A program made the translations under genes and the position numbers. From Oryzisolibacter propanilivorax (GTDB lineage: Bacteria > Pseudomonadota > Gammaproteobacteria > Burkholderiales > Burkholderiaceae_C), in assembly GCF_900103645.1 (NCBI RefSeq), contig NZ_FNHP01000007.1, forward strand, positions 92,938-156,937: a DNA stretch of 64,000 bases. Reading direction: 5' to 3'. Of the stretch, positions 63,419 to 64,000 are shown in pieces (the stretch's first letter is position 1; each line of letters starts with the position of its first letter). A model generated the notes under the pieces. The model worked only from the letters and a program-made list of their open reading frames with translations. It was not told the origin of the DNA and made no database searches.

Positions 63419-64000
63419 TCAAAAGCTTTCCCAATCGTCGCCCTGGACACCGGCCGTGGCCGCGGACGCGGCCAGCGCAACGCGCGCAGACGCCGCAGTG
63501 CGCAGGGCTGCGGCACTGGGCGCTGCAGTGTGCGCCGGCGGTGCCAGCTGCACGCCAGCTACGGGCTGCAGGCCCGTCGCTGCGGCGCGCGCCGGCCGCG
63601 CGTCCTGGGCTCGCGCGCGCGCCAGCGCCGCCGTGGTGGCCACAGCTGCTGCTGTCTGGCTATCCGCCGCACCTACGTTGAACACCGCCACCACCTGCGC
63701 TAGGCGCTGCGCCTGCTCGTGCATGGCCGCCGCCGCCGCGCTGGACTGCTCGACCAGCGCCGCGTTTTGCTGCGTCATCTGGTCGAGCTGCGCCACCGCC
63801 TGGTTGACCTGGCCGATGCCATTGGCCTGTTCACTTGAGGACGCCGTGATCTCGGCAATGAGCTCGCCCACCCGGCGCACGCCCTCGACGATGCCGTGCA
63901 TGCCCTGGCCGGCCTGTTCGACCTGCGCCGAGCCGGCCTGCACGCTGTCCACGCTGGCGCCGATCAGCTGCTTGATCTCCTTGGCCGCCTCGGCCGAGCG
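63419..64000 (-). CDS. Methyl-accepting chemotaxis protein, C-terminal part (cut by window edge)
   Basis: The last 193 codons of a chemoreceptor. The signalling domain ends with SAEAAKEIKQLIGASVDSVQ, the helical bundle GMHGIVEGVRRVGELIAEIT and ASSSEQANGIGQVNQAVAQL then DQMTQQNAALVEQSSAAAAA, as in the adaptation region. An Ala-rich linker of about 85 residues follows and the protein ends in DDWESF. This resembles the C-terminal NWETF pentapeptide that tethers CheR and CheB in enterobacteria, on a flexible linker. The N-terminal sensor lies beyond the window. Confidence 0.92.
   Translation of the reverse strand, partial: RSAEAAKEIKQLIGASVDSVQAGSAQVEQAGQGMHGIVEGVRRVGELIAEITASSSEQANGIGQVNQAVAQLDQMTQQNAALVEQSSAAAAAMHEQAQRLAQVVAVFNVGAADSQTAAAVATTAALARARAQDARPARAAATGLQPVAGVQLAPPAHTAAPSAAALRTAASARVALAASAATAGVQGDDWESF

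Overview
The window is chromosomal DNA from a high-GC (roughly 70 %) betaproteobacterium of the order Burkholderiales, most likely family Comamonadaceae (Acidovorax, Melaminivora or Alicycliphilus-like). The evidence is gene order (hda/purM/AI-2E permease, murJ/rpsT/DUF3579/argD/argF, rpsF-priB-rpsR-rplI-dnaB, alaA-hom-thrC-mobB-moeA-moaD) and two kinds of short repeat that I associate with that family. No genus can be fixed from the sequence alone. It is mostly core genome: there is no CRISPR array, no rRNA, no intact insertion sequence and no prophage.

Layout. 1-7.4 kb: partial HAD phosphatase, hda, purM, AI-2E permease, a UspA-type stress protein, a SirB1-like protein, murJ and rpsT. 7.1-11 kb: DUF3579, argD and argF, then a scar with a second, diverged copy of the argF 3' end followed by about 1 kb of lower-GC, poorly coding DNA. 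11-16.7 kb: small conserved proteins (DUF488, DUF2945, two YkgJ-type cysteine clusters coupled to kynB), two YceI genes with cytochrome b561, and a DUF3334 protein. 16.8-25.3 kb: tRNA-Ser(UGA), ribD, a phospholipase D-type protein, dusC, DUF1329, GNAT, aldehyde dehydrogenase. 25.3-35.2 kb: clpB, a DUF1501/DUF1800 pair, and the molybdenum cofactor genes moaE, moaD, moeA, mobB. 35.3-43.3 kb: thrC, hom, alaA, a bcp-type peroxiredoxin and a PIN-PhoH ATPase. 43.3-50.8 kb: dnaB, rplI, rpsR, priB, rpsF, then grpE, dnaK, dnaJ. 50.8-57.4 kb: a formylglycine-generating-enzyme-like lipoprotein, a stand-alone MmeI-like restriction-modification protein, and tryptophanase. 57.7-63.4 kb: ubiU, ubiV, ubiT, a DGC-domain zinc-binding protein, ubiX and ubiD. 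63.4-64 kb: the C-terminus of a chemoreceptor.

How parts work together. The ubiUVT-DGC-ubiX-ubiD block is a compact set for ubiquinone synthesis: ubiU and ubiV do the hydroxylations without oxygen, ubiT supports them, and ubiX makes the prenyl-FMN that ubiD needs. The only uncharacterised member is the DGC-domain protein, which overlaps both neighbours by ATGA. An FNR-like dyad upstream of ubiU sits where a class II activator would bind. The chaperone genes clpB, grpE and dnaK each carry a sigma-32-like promoter, and dnaK and dnaJ are separated by a very stable hairpin.

The most unusual layer is repeat DNA. A family of about 65 bp (about a dozen copies) lies mostly between genes, but copies also lie in frame inside the MmeI-like gene (two) and possibly argF, and copies supply or abut the stop codons of ubiX and ubiD. 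A different repeat of about 68 bp is read in frame inside thrC. These look like palindromic elements that add peptide segments to working proteins.
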